Shown here one piece after another: positions 16,533-25,244 of a stretch of 64,000 nt of DNA. A model generated the notes under the pieces. The model worked only from the letters and a program-made list of their open reading frames with translations. It was not told where the DNA came from and ran no database searches. Within the stretch, counting starts at the first letter, position 1; each line of letters opens with the position of its first letter. Source of the DNA: Streptomyces lavendofoliae (GTDB lineage: Bacteria; Actinomycetota; Actinomycetes; Streptomycetales; Streptomycetaceae); NCBI RefSeq assembly GCF_014649735.1, contig NZ_BMTP01000001.1, forward strand, positions 496,001-560,000, given 5' to 3'. A program made the position numbers and the translations under genes.

Positions 16533-16930
16533 ATGACCGTAATCGACGAAGCCGCCGCGGCCCGTCCGGACCTCCGCCGCCCCGGCGTCGGTGTCGTCGA
16601 GGTCGACACGTGGCGCGTCGGGACGCCGGAGCGGCAGCGGGCCGCCGTCGACGCCGTCGCGGCGGCCTGACGCAGCCGCGACCGGCCGGACCCGGGGCTG
16701 TCTCGTACCGCGTGTACACCGGCGTGGACGGGGACACGCTGCTGTACTACGCGCAGTGGACGGACGAGCGGGCCCGCCAGGACTTCGCCCGGACCCGGCG
16801 GGACGACCGGAACGCCGGCCCCGACGCCGCCGTGCCGGGTGCCGTGCGCAGCGCCCCGAGGCCCTGCGCGCTGTACCGCAGCGGCCTGCTGAACGCCGCG
16901 GCGGTACACGCCCGCGCCGAGGTCGGGCGC
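16533..16930 (+). pseudogene. Frameshifted antibiotic-biosynthesis-monooxygenase-like protein
   Basis: From ATG 16533 one frame encodes MTVIDEAAAARPDLRRPGVG and the first strand and helix of an ABM-fold protein, then meets TGA at 16668. The rest of the fold continues in another frame as SYRVYTGVDGDTLLYYAQWT and DERARQDFARTRRDDRNAG up to about 16930. Together they would give a normal ABM domain of about 110-130 residues. Either the gene is broken by a one-base change near 16650-16690 or the assembly has an error there. No intact copy is nearby. Confidence 0.6.
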
Positions 16931-16949
16931 GGGCGTGTCCTGACCGGCG

Positions 16950-18830
16950 TCAGGGGCGGAAGCGCAGCACCTGCGGGTCGTGGTCGCTGTTCTGCTCGGC
17001 GAACTCGGCGTTGATGTGCACGCTGTCGTACTCGAAGCGGCGGATCGACGGGCTGGTCAGGATCTGGTCCAGCACCTGGCTGTTGCCCTGGTAGACGTAC
17101 GAGTAGCGCTCGCTGCGCGGCAGCGAGGTGACCGCCGCGTGGAGCGCGCCCCCGTCGGTCAGCGCCCGCGTCGTCGCGGAGAACTCGAAGTCGTTGATGT
17201 CGCCGAGGACCACGACGTCGGCGGTGCGCTGCACCTGGAGGACGTCCTTGACGAAGGCGTTGACGGCCTGCGCCTGCTGAAGCCGCTTGGCCTCGGAGGA
17301 ACGGTTCGGCGGCTGGTGGTGCGAGACCAGCGACTCGTCACCGCCCTTCGACCCGAAGTGGTTGGCGATGACGAAGACCGTCCGGCCCCGGAAGGTGAAC
17401 TCGCCGGCCAGCGGCTTGCGGCTGTTGTCCCACGCGGTGTTCGCCGGGTCGATCCGGCCGGGGGAGTGGGTGAGGGCCGCCCGGCCCTTCTCCCGCACGA
17501 CACCGGTCGCGGTGGCCGCGTCGCCGCCCGCGCGGTCGGTGAACGACACGCGCTCGGGGTTGAAGAGGAAGACCTGGCGGATGTTGCCGCCGGGCTCGCC
17601 GCCGTCCTTGTTGTTCGCCGGGTCGATGCCGCGCCACTCGTACGCCGGGCCGCCGGCCGCGACGATCGCGTCGGTGAACTTCTTCAGCGTCTGATCGGCG
17701 GCGACCGTGCCGTCGTTCTTCGCGCCGTTGTCGTCCTGGATCTCCTCCAGGGCGAGGATGTCCGGCGAGGCCAGGTTCTCCACGACGGCCTTCGCCAGCG
17801 CGTCGAACTTCTCCTGGGCGTCCGTCGGGTCGAGGTTCTCGACGTTGTACGTCGCCACCGCCAGCTCGCCGCGGTGCTGCTTCTCGGTGCTCTCCCGCTC
17901 CAGGCCCCGGTCGGCGACCGTGCCCAGGGTGCGGGCGGTGAGGGTGTAGCCGCCGAACTGGTTGAAGTCCAGCGGGCCCTCGGTGGTCCCGGTCAGCCAG
18001 TCGCCCACGTTCGCCTTCGGGAACGGCGTCTGCGAGATCGGGACCAGCGACTGGATCTGCAGGCGGCCGGTGTTCTGCGCGGTGTACGAGCCGTACACCG
18101 CGCCGCCGCGCCGGTTGTCGTTCTCGTGCGGCTTCACCGTCACCCAGAGCTCGTTGTACGGGTCGGTCGCGCCGACGACCCGGGAGGAGCCGATCCGGAT
18201 GTTGGTGCCCTCCAGGGACTCGTAGTAGTCCAGGGCGTAACGGCCCGGCTCCAGCGTCCGGCCGTTGACGGAGCCGCCGGCCGCCGGGTCGCCCTCGGGG
18301 GCGTACGCGGCGGGGACGGAGCGCGCCGAGACCACGACCGGCGCGGGGACCGGGTTGCCGGAGGAGGTGACGGTGACGGCCGGCTTGGTGATCTGGGTGA
18401 GCGACTGGTTGCCGGAGGAGGCCCCGCCGGGGACGTACTCGGTGACCGTGCCGGAGACGGTGACCGCGTCACCGACGGCGACGGTGGGCGCGGAGCCGGT
18501 GTAGACGAAGACGCCCTCGCTGGTGGCGGGGTTGTCGTCCGCCTGCGTGTCCTGCAACCAGAAGCCGCGCGAGCCGTAGGTCCGTACGCCGGTGACGACG
18601 CCGGTCACCCCGGTGACCTGCTGCCCGGCGAGCGGGGATATCCGGGTGGTGCCCTGGATGTCGTGGACGCGCACCGCGTCGGCCGTGTCGGCGGCCGTGG
18701 CCGGCCCCGTGGCCAGCAGGCCCGCGGCGAGGGCGGCGGCGAGGACGGCCGAGACGGCGGCGGTGCGGGGCGCGGTGCGCGACAGCGGCGACGCGGACGT
18801 CCGCGCGGTTCTCGGCAGGGAGGAAGGCAT
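16950..18830 (-). CDS. Secreted endonuclease/exonuclease/phosphatase-family nuclease
   Basis: A 626-residue exported protein. The Sec signal (to about residue 46) ends GPATAADTADA. An OB-fold-like domain of the ExeM/NucH type follows (VHDIQGTTRISPLAGQQVTG to about residue 190), and the C-terminal 300 residues are an EEP catalytic domain with LAVATYNVENLDP, LALEEIQDDNG, FVIANHFGSKGGD, VVVLGDINDFE and NSDHDPQVLRF carrying the metal and catalytic Glu/Asp/His residues. It likely degrades extracellular DNA for nutrients. ATG 18830 has GGAG 7 bases up. The start region is divergent from the next gene. Confidence 0.87.
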   Translation of the reverse strand: MPSSLPRTARTSASPLSRTAPRTAAVSAVLAAALAAGLLATGPATAADTADAVRVHDIQGTTRISPLAGQQVTGVTGVVTGVRTYGSRGFWLQDTQADDNPATSEGVFVYTGSAPTVAVGDAVTVSGTVTEYVPGGASSGNQSLTQITKPAVTVTSSGNPVPAPVVVSARSVPAAYAPEGDPAAGGSVNGRTLEPGRYALDYYESLEGTNIRIGSSRVVGATDPYNELWVTVKPHENDNRRGGAVYGSYTAQNTGRLQIQSLVPISQTPFPKANVGDWLTGTTEGPLDFNQFGGYTLTARTLGTVADRGLERESTEKQHRGELAVATYNVENLDPTDAQEKFDALAKAVVENLASPDILALEEIQDDNGAKNDGTVAADQTLKKFTDAIVAAGGPAYEWRGIDPANNKDGGEPGGNIRQVFLFNPERVSFTDRAGGDAATATGVVREKGRAALTHSPGRIDPANTAWDNSRKPLAGEFTFRGRTVFVIANHFGSKGGDESLVSHHQPPNRSSEAKRLQQAQAVNAFVKDVLQVQRTADVVVLGDINDFEFSATTRALTDGGALHAAVTSLPRSERYSYVYQGNSQVLDQILTSPSIRRFEYDSVHINAEFAEQNSDHDPQVLRFRP

Positions 18831-19027
18831 CACGGGCTCCGATGGGGTTCGTGGGAGGTACTGAGGGGTAGCTCTACGCGCGTCAATCTCTGGTCTGGGG
18901 CCTGTCCTTGTCAAGGGTTCGCGGGTGGACGGGTCTTGACCGGTACATGAACTGCCGGGAGGGGGTCCGAATACGTCTACGCTGGGGGCCGCCCGACCCC
19001 CACGTACGTGCCGAGGAGAAACCGCTG

Positions 19028-20494
19028 ATGTCGTCGGATCGCCCCACTCTGCCGCCGGTGCGGCTGCCCTCGGACGCGGAGCTGGCGCGGGACGCGCTCG
19101 TCGCCCCGCTGCTCGCCAGGGCCGTTCGGCTCGCCCGCTGGGCGGGGCCGGAGACCCGGGTCGGCGCCGGCGGCGAACTCGTCGAGGACCAGCTCCCGGC
19201 CGCAGCCGAGGCGCTCGGGCTCACACCGGACGACGACGGGGCGGCGTACGCCAGCGAGGCGTGGCGGGTCGCCGTCGACACCGGACTCGTGGTGGTCGAG
19301 GAGCCGCAGGACGACGAGGGCGGCGGTGAGGACGGCTCCGTCGAGGCGGGCGGGCAGCTCGCCCTGGTCACCGGCGGCGCGCCGCAGGACGTCCTCGCGC
19401 TGTGGCTCGACGCCCTGGAGACGGCGCTCGCCGACGCGACCGCGCCGCTGCTCGACGACCTCGCCGGCCTCCTCGGCGAGGACGGCGACCTCGACCTGGA
19501 CGCGCTGGACTGGGACCCGCAGGCCGAGGCCGAGTTCCTCGACGGCGTCCTCGGCAACCTGTACCTCCTCACCGTCACCGAGGGCGGCTCCGGGGACGCG
19601 CCCGTACCGCTGCCGGCGCTCGCCGCGTCGATGATCGTGCCCGACGACATGGGCGAGCCGACCGACGACATCCTGGAGCAGGTCTCCGACGCGATGATGC
19701 GGCTGGACGACCAGTTCCAGGTACTGGAGCCGGTCGGGCTCGTCGAGTACCAGCCGGTCGACGAGTCGCTCATGGCCGAGGAGGGCGAGGAGCCCGCCCC
19801 GGCCCAGGAGGGCGACGACGAGGACGTGTCCCGGTACGGCATGGTCCGGCTCACCCCGCTCGGGCTGTACGGCGTCCGCGCTCGGATGCTGGAGGCGGGA
19901 GTGGACGCCCCCGCGGTCGGCGACCTGGCCGACAAGGGCGCGGACGTCCTCCTCGACGGGGTCGCCCGCTACCCGGAGGCGTCGGCGCGGGCCGAGACGC
20001 ACGCGTGGCTGGCCCGCCGGGAGCCGCTGCCGGCCGCGCGCGAACTGCTCGCCGCCGCCAAGGGCACGGACGCCGGCTCGCCGCTGCGCCGGCTCCACTG
20101 CCAGCAGGCGCTGTCCCTGGTGGGCGCCGAGGCGGAGCCGGCGGTACGGGAGGTCCTCGACGACCCCGAGCTGGGCGGCCTCGCGCGGGTCTGGCTCGCG
20201 GAGCGCGAGGCGGCGGACGTGCCGGCACCGCCGGAGCCGATGATCTTCTGGCTGGCCATCGACACGATCGCCGCGCAGCTGGACGCGGTCGGCGGTGGGG
20301 ACCTGGAGGAACTCCAGGAGCTGGTCGAGGGGCTGACGAGCCGGCACGGCGGGTTCTTCGACTCCGCGTGGCGGGTGGAGCACCCGGCCACGCCGGAGGT
20401 CCTGGAGGCGATGGGCCGGCTGCACCGCGACAAGCGGGTGGCCAAGGAGGCGCGCAAGGCCGCGTTCAAGGCCCGGTCCCGGACGGCTGACTGA
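19028..20494 (+). CDS. Large conserved hypothetical protein (acidic)
   Basis: A 488-residue cytoplasmic protein, strongly acidic, mainly alpha-helical, with no signal peptide or membrane segment. Visible landmarks are LARAVRLARWAGPETRVGAG near the start, two D/E-rich stretches (about residues 90-105 and 245-265), TPLGLYGVRARMLEAGVD, and a repeat-like C-terminal half. The start ATG 19028 follows GAGGAGAAA. I recognise no enzyme or binding motif. The nuclease gene is divergent and the SDR gene convergent, so it seems to be a single-gene unit. Function unknown. Confidence 0.75.
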   Translation: MSSDRPTLPPVRLPSDAELARDALVAPLLARAVRLARWAGPETRVGAGGELVEDQLPAAAEALGLTPDDDGAAYASEAWRVAVDTGLVVVEEPQDDEGGGEDGSVEAGGQLALVTGGAPQDVLALWLDALETALADATAPLLDDLAGLLGEDGDLDLDALDWDPQAEAEFLDGVLGNLYLLTVTEGGSGDAPVPLPALAASMIVPDDMGEPTDDILEQVSDAMMRLDDQFQVLEPVGLVEYQPVDESLMAEEGEEPAPAQEGDDEDVSRYGMVRLTPLGLYGVRARMLEAGVDAPAVGDLADKGADVLLDGVARYPEASARAETHAWLARREPLPAARELLAAAKGTDAGSPLRRLHCQQALSLVGAEAEPAVREVLDDPELGGLARVWLAEREAADVPAPPEPMIFWLAIDTIAAQLDAVGGGDLEELQELVEGLTSRHGGFFDSAWRVEHPATPEVLEAMGRLHRDKRVAKEARKAAFKARSRTAD

Positions 20495-20543
20495 GCCGGG
20501 GACTCGGCCCCGGTGCCGCCGGGGCCGCACCGGGCGGGGGCGG

Positions 20544-21311
20544 TCAGGTACGCAGGTGGGAGGCGCCGTTGAGGTCGAGGACGGTGCCGGAGGACCATTC
20601 GGCGGCCGGTGAGGCGAGCCAGAGGACCGCCGCCGCGATCTCCTCCGGCGTGGCCACCCGGCCGAAGGGGCTCTGGGCGCGGATCGCGGCGCCTTCCGGG
20701 CCGGTGAGGCGGGGCGCGACGCGCTCCGTCGCGAAGAAGCCGGGGGCGACCGAGGCGACGGCGATGCCGTGCGGGGCGAGGGAGACCGCCAGCGACTGGC
20801 CGAGGGCGTGCACGGCCGCCTTGGTGGCGCCGTAGGCGGGGTGGTCCGGCTCGCCCCGGAAGGCGCCGCGCGACCCGATGTTGACGATGCGTCCGCCCGT
20901 ACCCTGGTCGATCATGCGGCGGGCGGCCAGGTGGCTCAGGTGCGCGGTGGCGAGCAGATTGACGGCGACGTGGTGCTGCCAGGCCGCCACCCACGCGTCG
21001 TACGGGGTCTCGGGGAGTGGGTGCGGGGTGTTGACCGCCGCGTTGTTGACGAGGACGTCCAGGCCACCGAGCGCGTCGGCGGCGGCGTCGGCGATCCGGG
21101 CCGCCTCCGCCGGGTCGGTGAGGTCGCCGCCCGTCAGGACGTGGCCCGTGCCCGGCAGGGACGCCAGCGTGGCGCGCGCCTCGTCGGCGCGTGAGCCGTA
21201 GTGCACCGCGACCCGGTCGCCGTTCCGGGCGAACGCCCGGGCGACGGCGCGGCCGAGGCCCCGGGACGCCCCGCTGACGAGCACCCGGCGGCCGGTGTCC
21301 GGAACGTTCAT
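20544..21311 (-). CDS. Short-chain dehydrogenase/reductase
   Basis: A 255-residue classical SDR. The cofactor loop is SGASRGLGRAVA, the NNAAVN motif follows LDVLV, and the catalytic set is S in NIGSRGAFRG with Y and K in YGATKAAVHALG. The sequence VHYGSRADEA after the second strand has a basic residue, consistent with NADP(H) rather than NAD(H). It reads like a 3-oxoacyl-ACP reductase or a glucose-dehydrogenase-like sugar enzyme; the substrate cannot be set. It is followed upstream on the same strand by the PAS-LuxR gene and may be co-transcribed with it (31 bases). Confidence 0.85.
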   Translation of the reverse strand: MNVPDTGRRVLVSGASRGLGRAVARAFARNGDRVAVHYGSRADEARATLASLPGTGHVLTGGDLTDPAEAARIADAAADALGGLDVLVNNAAVNTPHPLPETPYDAWVAAWQHHVAVNLLATAHLSHLAARRMIDQGTGGRIVNIGSRGAFRGEPDHPAYGATKAAVHALGQSLAVSLAPHGIAVASVAPGFFATERVAPRLTGPEGAAIRAQSPFGRVATPEEIAAAVLWLASPAAEWSSGTVLDLNGASHLRT

Positions 21312-21342
21312 GGGTACGCCTTTCGGTGGAAGTGAGATGCCG

Positions 21343-21990
21343 TCACCGGGGCGCCGGGGGCCAGGCGTCGGCGGCCAGCACGCCCAGCACGTACGCGCGG
21401 GCCACGAGCGCCGTACGGCCCGGCACGCCCCAGCGCCGGCAGAGGCGGGTCAGGTGGTAGTTGACGCCGTCCACGGTGAGGCCCACCGAGCGGGCGATCC
21501 GCTCGGTGGTCGCCCCCGACGCGGCGAGAGCGAGGATCCGCTTCTCGGTACCGGTCACCTCGACGGCCGCGGGGCGGGCCGGCTCCGCCCGGGTGCCGAG
21601 CACGTTCAGCAGCACCAGCAGCCACAGCGGGGCGTCCGCCGAGTCGCTGACCGTGTCGGCGGTCAGCTCCCCGTACCGCCCGCGCCCGTCCGGCCCCGTC
21701 CACTCCACCCGCATCGGGTAACGGGAGCGGCGGCCCCGCCGGACGGCCTCGACGATCCGGTGGACCTGCTCCGCCGAGCTGGGGTGGAACAGCTCCAGGA
21801 CGTTCCGCCCCGGCAGCCGGCCCGGACTCGTGCCCCACTCCGCCGCCATGGCCGGGTTGGCCAGCAGCACCACCCCGTCGGTCCGGCACACCGCGACCGG
21901 CACCGGCACCCGGTCGAACACCAGCAGCGCGCGGTTGCGCCAGTCGACGAGGTCCCCGTTCTCGAGAATGTCCTGCGGCATGCCGTGCAT
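21343..21990 (-). CDS. PAS-domain LuxR-type regulator
   Basis: A 215-residue one-component regulator. Residues 15-130 resemble a PAS fold (LLVFDRVPVPVAVCRTDGVVLLANPA), and residues 140-205 a LuxR helix-turn-helix (EVTGTEKRILALAASGATTE, SVGLTVDGVNYHLTRLCRRW). The architecture is that of small-molecule-responsive PAS-LuxR activators. ATG 21990 or 21981 could serve; neither has a ribosome site, so the message may be leaderless. It is divergent from the P450 fusion with only about 40 bases between starts, and probably controls it and the SDR gene. Confidence 0.82.
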   Translation of the reverse strand: MHGMPQDILENGDLVDWRNRALLVFDRVPVPVAVCRTDGVVLLANPAMAAEWGTSPGRLPGRNVLELFHPSSAEQVHRIVEAVRRGRRSRYPMRVEWTGPDGRGRYGELTADTVSDSADAPLWLLVLLNVLGTRAEPARPAAVEVTGTEKRILALAASGATTERIARSVGLTVDGVNYHLTRLCRRWGVPGRTALVARAYVLGVLAADAWPPAPR

Positions 21991-21994
21991 GGCA

Positions 21995-22010
21995 CTACAG
22001 AATCATGTAG
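21995..22010. promoter_or_regulatory. Inverted repeat CTACA-N6-TGTAG between LuxR and P450 genes
   Basis: The 16-base element CTACAGAATCATGTAG lies centrally in the 41-base gap between the two divergent start codons. Perfect five-base arms separated by six bases are a plausible operator for the PAS-LuxR protein, acting on both genes. Confidence 0.45.
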
Positions 22011-22031
22011 AGGACGCGCCGGAGCGGGCGG

Positions 22032-25000
22032 GTGCCCGGGGCCACGCTGAAGGGCATGAGCAACGACACCTCCGTCCCCGTCGTCGACATCTCCGGCACC
22101 GGGGTGACGGACACTCCCCTCCAGCAGGTCATGGACCTGCTCCGCGAGCACGGCCCCGTGATCCGGCGCCGGCTGCACGGCCGGGACACCCTCTTCGTCG
22201 CCGACGCCGGCCTGGTCGCCGACCTCTGCGACGAGGAACGGTTCGCCAAGCATGTCGGCCCCGCCCTGGAGAACGTCCGGGAGTTCACCGCAGACGGGCT
22301 GTTCACCGCGTACGACGACGAACCCAACTGGGCGAAGGCGCACGACGTGCTGATGCCCGCCTTCGCACTCGGGTCGATGCGCGCCTACCACCCGGTGATG
22401 CTGCGGGTGGCGCGGCGCCTGATCCGTTCCTGGGACGCGCACGCCGCGGGGGGAACCCCCGTCGACGTGCCCGAGGACATGACCCGGATGACCCTCGACA
22501 CCATCGGCCTCGCCGGATTCGGCTACGACTTCGGGTCGTTCGGGCGTGCCGAGCCGCATCCCTTCGTCCAGGCCATGGTCCGCTGCCTGGAGTGGTCCAT
22601 GAACCGTCTCGGGCGCGCGCCCGGCGGGGACCACGGCGCCGAGGACGCGGCGTTCCGCGCCGACGCCGGCTACCTGGCCTCGGTCGTGGACGAGGTGATC
22701 ACCGCACGCGGGGGAGCGCGCGGGGGGACGGGCGGGGCGGCGGGCGACCCGGGGCAGGACGACCTGATGGGGCTGATGCTCGGCTCCGGCCTGGATCACG
22801 AGAACATCCGCAACCAGGTGATCACGTTCCTCATCGCCGGGCACGAGACGACGTCCGGCGCCCTGTCGTTCGCCCTGTACTACCTGGTGAAGCACCCCGG
22901 TGAACTGCGCGCCGTGCAGCGCGAGGTGGACGAGCTGTGGGGCGGCACGGCGGAGGTGGAGCCCACGTTCGAGGAGATCGGCCTGCTGCGCCGCACCCGG
23001 CAGGTCCTCAACGAGGCGCTGCGGCTGTGGCCGACGGCCGCGGCGTTCAGCCGCCGCGCGCGCGTGGACACCCTCCTGGGCGGCCGGATCCCGCTGCGGG
23101 CGGGCGACGCGGCCACCGTCGTCGTGCCGGCGCTGCACCGCGACGCGGCCGTCTGGGGCGACAACCCCGAGCTGTTCGACCCGTCCCGGTTCGACCCGGA
23201 GGCGGAGGCGGAGGCGGCCCGCCCGGTCCACGCCTACAAGCCCTTCGGCACCGGGGAACGCGCCTGCATCGGGCGGCAGTTCGCGCTGCACGAGGCGACG
23301 ATGCTGCTCGCCATGCTCGTGCACCGGTTCCGGCCCGTCGACCACGACGGCTACCGGCTGCGCGTCAAGGAGTCGCTCACGCTCAAGCCGGACGGCTTCA
23401 CGCTGACGCTCCTGCCCCGTACGGAGCGGTTCGCCCGCCGCGCGGAGGCGGTCGTGACCGGGGACGGCGTGCGCGGCGCCGGCCGCGTGCTGCCCGGGAC
23501 GGAGCTGCTGGTGCTGCACGGCAGCAACTACGGTACGTGCCGGGGCTTCGCCGGGGACCTGGCGGCCGCGGCGGAGGGCATCGGCTGCGCGACGGAGGTG
23601 GCGCCGCTGGACGCGTACGAGGACGGCCCGCCCGCCGGCCGGCCGGTCGTGATCGTCGCCGCCTCCTACAACGGCCGTCCGACGGACGACGCGACCGGGT
23701 TCGCCGAGTGGCTGGAGAAGGCGGAGGCGGGCTCGGCGGACGGGGTCCGGTACGCCGTGCTGGGCGTCGGCGACCGCAACTGGGCCGCCACCTACCAGCG
23801 GGTGCCCGGTTTCGTCGACGAGCGCCTCGCGGACCTGGGCGGCGACCGGCTGCTGGCGCGGGGGGAGGCGGACGCGTCCGGCGACCTGGGCGGAGCGGTG
23901 CGCGCGTTCACCGGTCGGCTCCTCGCGGCGCTCCTGGAACGCTACGGCGATCCCGCGTCCCGGGCGGCGAGCGGCGGCGGCTCCCCGGCGGGGGCGACGA
24001 GCGGAGTCCGCGCGTCCCAGGCGGCCGGCGGCGGCCCCGCGTACACCGTCACCGAGCTGACGGGCGGCCCGCTCGGCGAGGCGGCGCGCCGGTACGGCCT
24101 CGTCCCCATGACGGTGACCGGCAGCCGGAGCCTGACCGGGCCGGGGTACGCGCGCGTGAAGCGGTTCGTACGGCTGGCGCTGCCCGAAGGGGTCACCTAC
24201 CGCACGGCCGACCACCTCACCGTGCTGCCCGCCAACGCGCCCGCGCAGGTGGATCGCGCGATCCGCCTCCTGGGCGCCGACCCGGACACCGTGCTGAGCA
24301 TCGTCCCGGCCGGGTCCGGGCGCCCCGCCCTCGCGGTCGACCGGCCCGTGACCGTACGCGACCTGCTCACCCACCACGTGGACCTCGGCCACCGGCCGGG
24401 CGCCGCACAGCTGGTCCGGCTGGCCGACCTGAATCCCTGCCCGCCCGAGAAGGCCGCCCTGCGCGCGGCCCGCCCCGGCGGGGCCACCCTCGCGGAGCTG
24501 ATCGAGGCGTATCCGGCGCTCCGCGAGGCGCTGCCCTGGCCGGTGCTGCTGGAACTGCTGGAGCCGATGCGGCCGCGCACGTACTCGGTGTCGTCGTCAC
24601 CGGCCGTGGACCCGCGCCACGTGGACCTGATGGTGTCGGCCGCCGCCCCGGGCACGGGCTCGGCGTACCTCGCCGCCGTGCGGCCCGGGGACACGGTCCT
24701 GGCCCGGGTCCAGCCGTGCCGGGAGGCGTTCCGGATCGGGCACGGCCGCGAACCGCTGATCCTGGTCGCCGCCGGGACGGGGCTCGCGCCCTTCCGGGGC
24801 GTCGTCGCCGACCGGCGCGCCCTGCTGGCGGCCGGTACGACCGGGCTGGGGCCGGCCGTGCTCTACTTCGGCTGCGACGCCCCGGAGGCCGACTACCTGC
24901 ACGCCGACGAGCTGCGGGCGGCCGAGGCCGAGCGCGCGGTCTCGGTCCGGCCGGTGTTCAGCGAGGCCCCGGTCGCCGGCGCGCGGTTCGTCCAGCACCG

Positions 25001-25244
25001 CGTCGACGCGGAGTCGGCCGAGCTGTGGCCGCTGCTCCGGGCGGGCGCGCGGGTGTACGTGTGCGGGGACGCGACGAGGATGGCGCCCGGTGTGCGGGAC
25101 GCGTTCCGCACGCTGTACGCGCGGCACACGCCGGGCGCCGGCGACGAGGAGGCCCGGGCCTGGCTGGACCGCCTCGTCGCGGAGGGCCGCTACGTCGAGG
25201 ACGTCTACGGGGCGGGTCCTACAGCGCCTGCGCGGCCGGCTTGA
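22032..25244 (+). CDS. Self-sufficient cytochrome P450-reductase fusion (CYP102 type)
   Basis: A 1070-residue single-chain fatty-acid-hydroxylase-like enzyme. The P450 domain (about 1-475) has the I-helix AGHETTSG, the ExxR pair in NEALRLWP and the heme loop FGTGERACIGRQ with cysteine 412. The flavodoxin domain (FMN, about 490-640) begins LVLHGSNYGTCRGFAG. The FAD/NADPH domain has RTYSVSSSP, VAAGTGLAPFRG and YFGCDAPEADYLH. GTG 22032 has GGAG 7 bases up; ATG 22056 is the alternative. A Ser/Gly/Ala-rich linker near residue 645 joins the flavin domains. The family uses NADPH to hydroxylate long-chain fatty acids; substrate here is inferred. Its end overlaps the TerD gene by 26 bases tail to tail. 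Confidence 0.92.
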   Translation: MPGATLKGMSNDTSVPVVDISGTGVTDTPLQQVMDLLREHGPVIRRRLHGRDTLFVADAGLVADLCDEERFAKHVGPALENVREFTADGLFTAYDDEPNWAKAHDVLMPAFALGSMRAYHPVMLRVARRLIRSWDAHAAGGTPVDVPEDMTRMTLDTIGLAGFGYDFGSFGRAEPHPFVQAMVRCLEWSMNRLGRAPGGDHGAEDAAFRADAGYLASVVDEVITARGGARGGTGGAAGDPGQDDLMGLMLGSGLDHENIRNQVITFLIAGHETTSGALSFALYYLVKHPGELRAVQREVDELWGGTAEVEPTFEEIGLLRRTRQVLNEALRLWPTAAAFSRRARVDTLLGGRIPLRAGDAATVVVPALHRDAAVWGDNPELFDPSRFDPEAEAEAARPVHAYKPFGTGERACIGRQFALHEATMLLAMLVHRFRPVDHDGYRLRVKESLTLKPDGFTLTLLPRTERFARRAEAVVTGDGVRGAGRVLPGTELLVLHGSNYGTCRGFAGDLAAAAEGIGCATEVAPLDAYEDGPPAGRPVVIVAASYNGRPTDDATGFAEWLEKAEAGSADGVRYAVLGVGDRNWAATYQRVPGFVDERLADLGGDRLLARGEADASGDLGGAVRAFTGRLLAALLERYGDPASRAASGGGSPAGATSGVRASQAAGGGPAYTVTELTGGPLGEAARRYGLVPMTVTGSRSLTGPGYARVKRFVRLALPEGVTYRTADHLTVLPANAPAQVDRAIRLLGADPDTVLSIVPAGSGRPALAVDRPVTVRDLLTHHVDLGHRPGAAQLVRLADLNPCPPEKAALRAARPGGATLAELIEAYPALREALPWPVLLELLEPMRPRTYSVSSSPAVDPRHVDLMVSAAAPGTGSAYLAAVRPGDTVLARVQPCREAFRIGHGREPLILVAAGTGLAPFRGVVADRRALLAAGTTGLGPAVLYFGCDAPEADYLHADELRAAEAERAVSVRPVFSEAPVAGARFVQHRVDAESAELWPLLRAGARVYVCGDATRMAPGVRDAFRTLYARHTPGAGDEEARAWLDRLVAEGRYVEDVYGAGPTAPARPA

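Noticed and set aside
21663..24392. Very long open frames on the opposite strand of the P450 gene (and similar ones across the window)
   Set aside because: In DNA with third positions almost all G or C, antisense and shifted frames stay open by chance. Their translations are rich in Arg, Gly, Pro, His and lack any domain.
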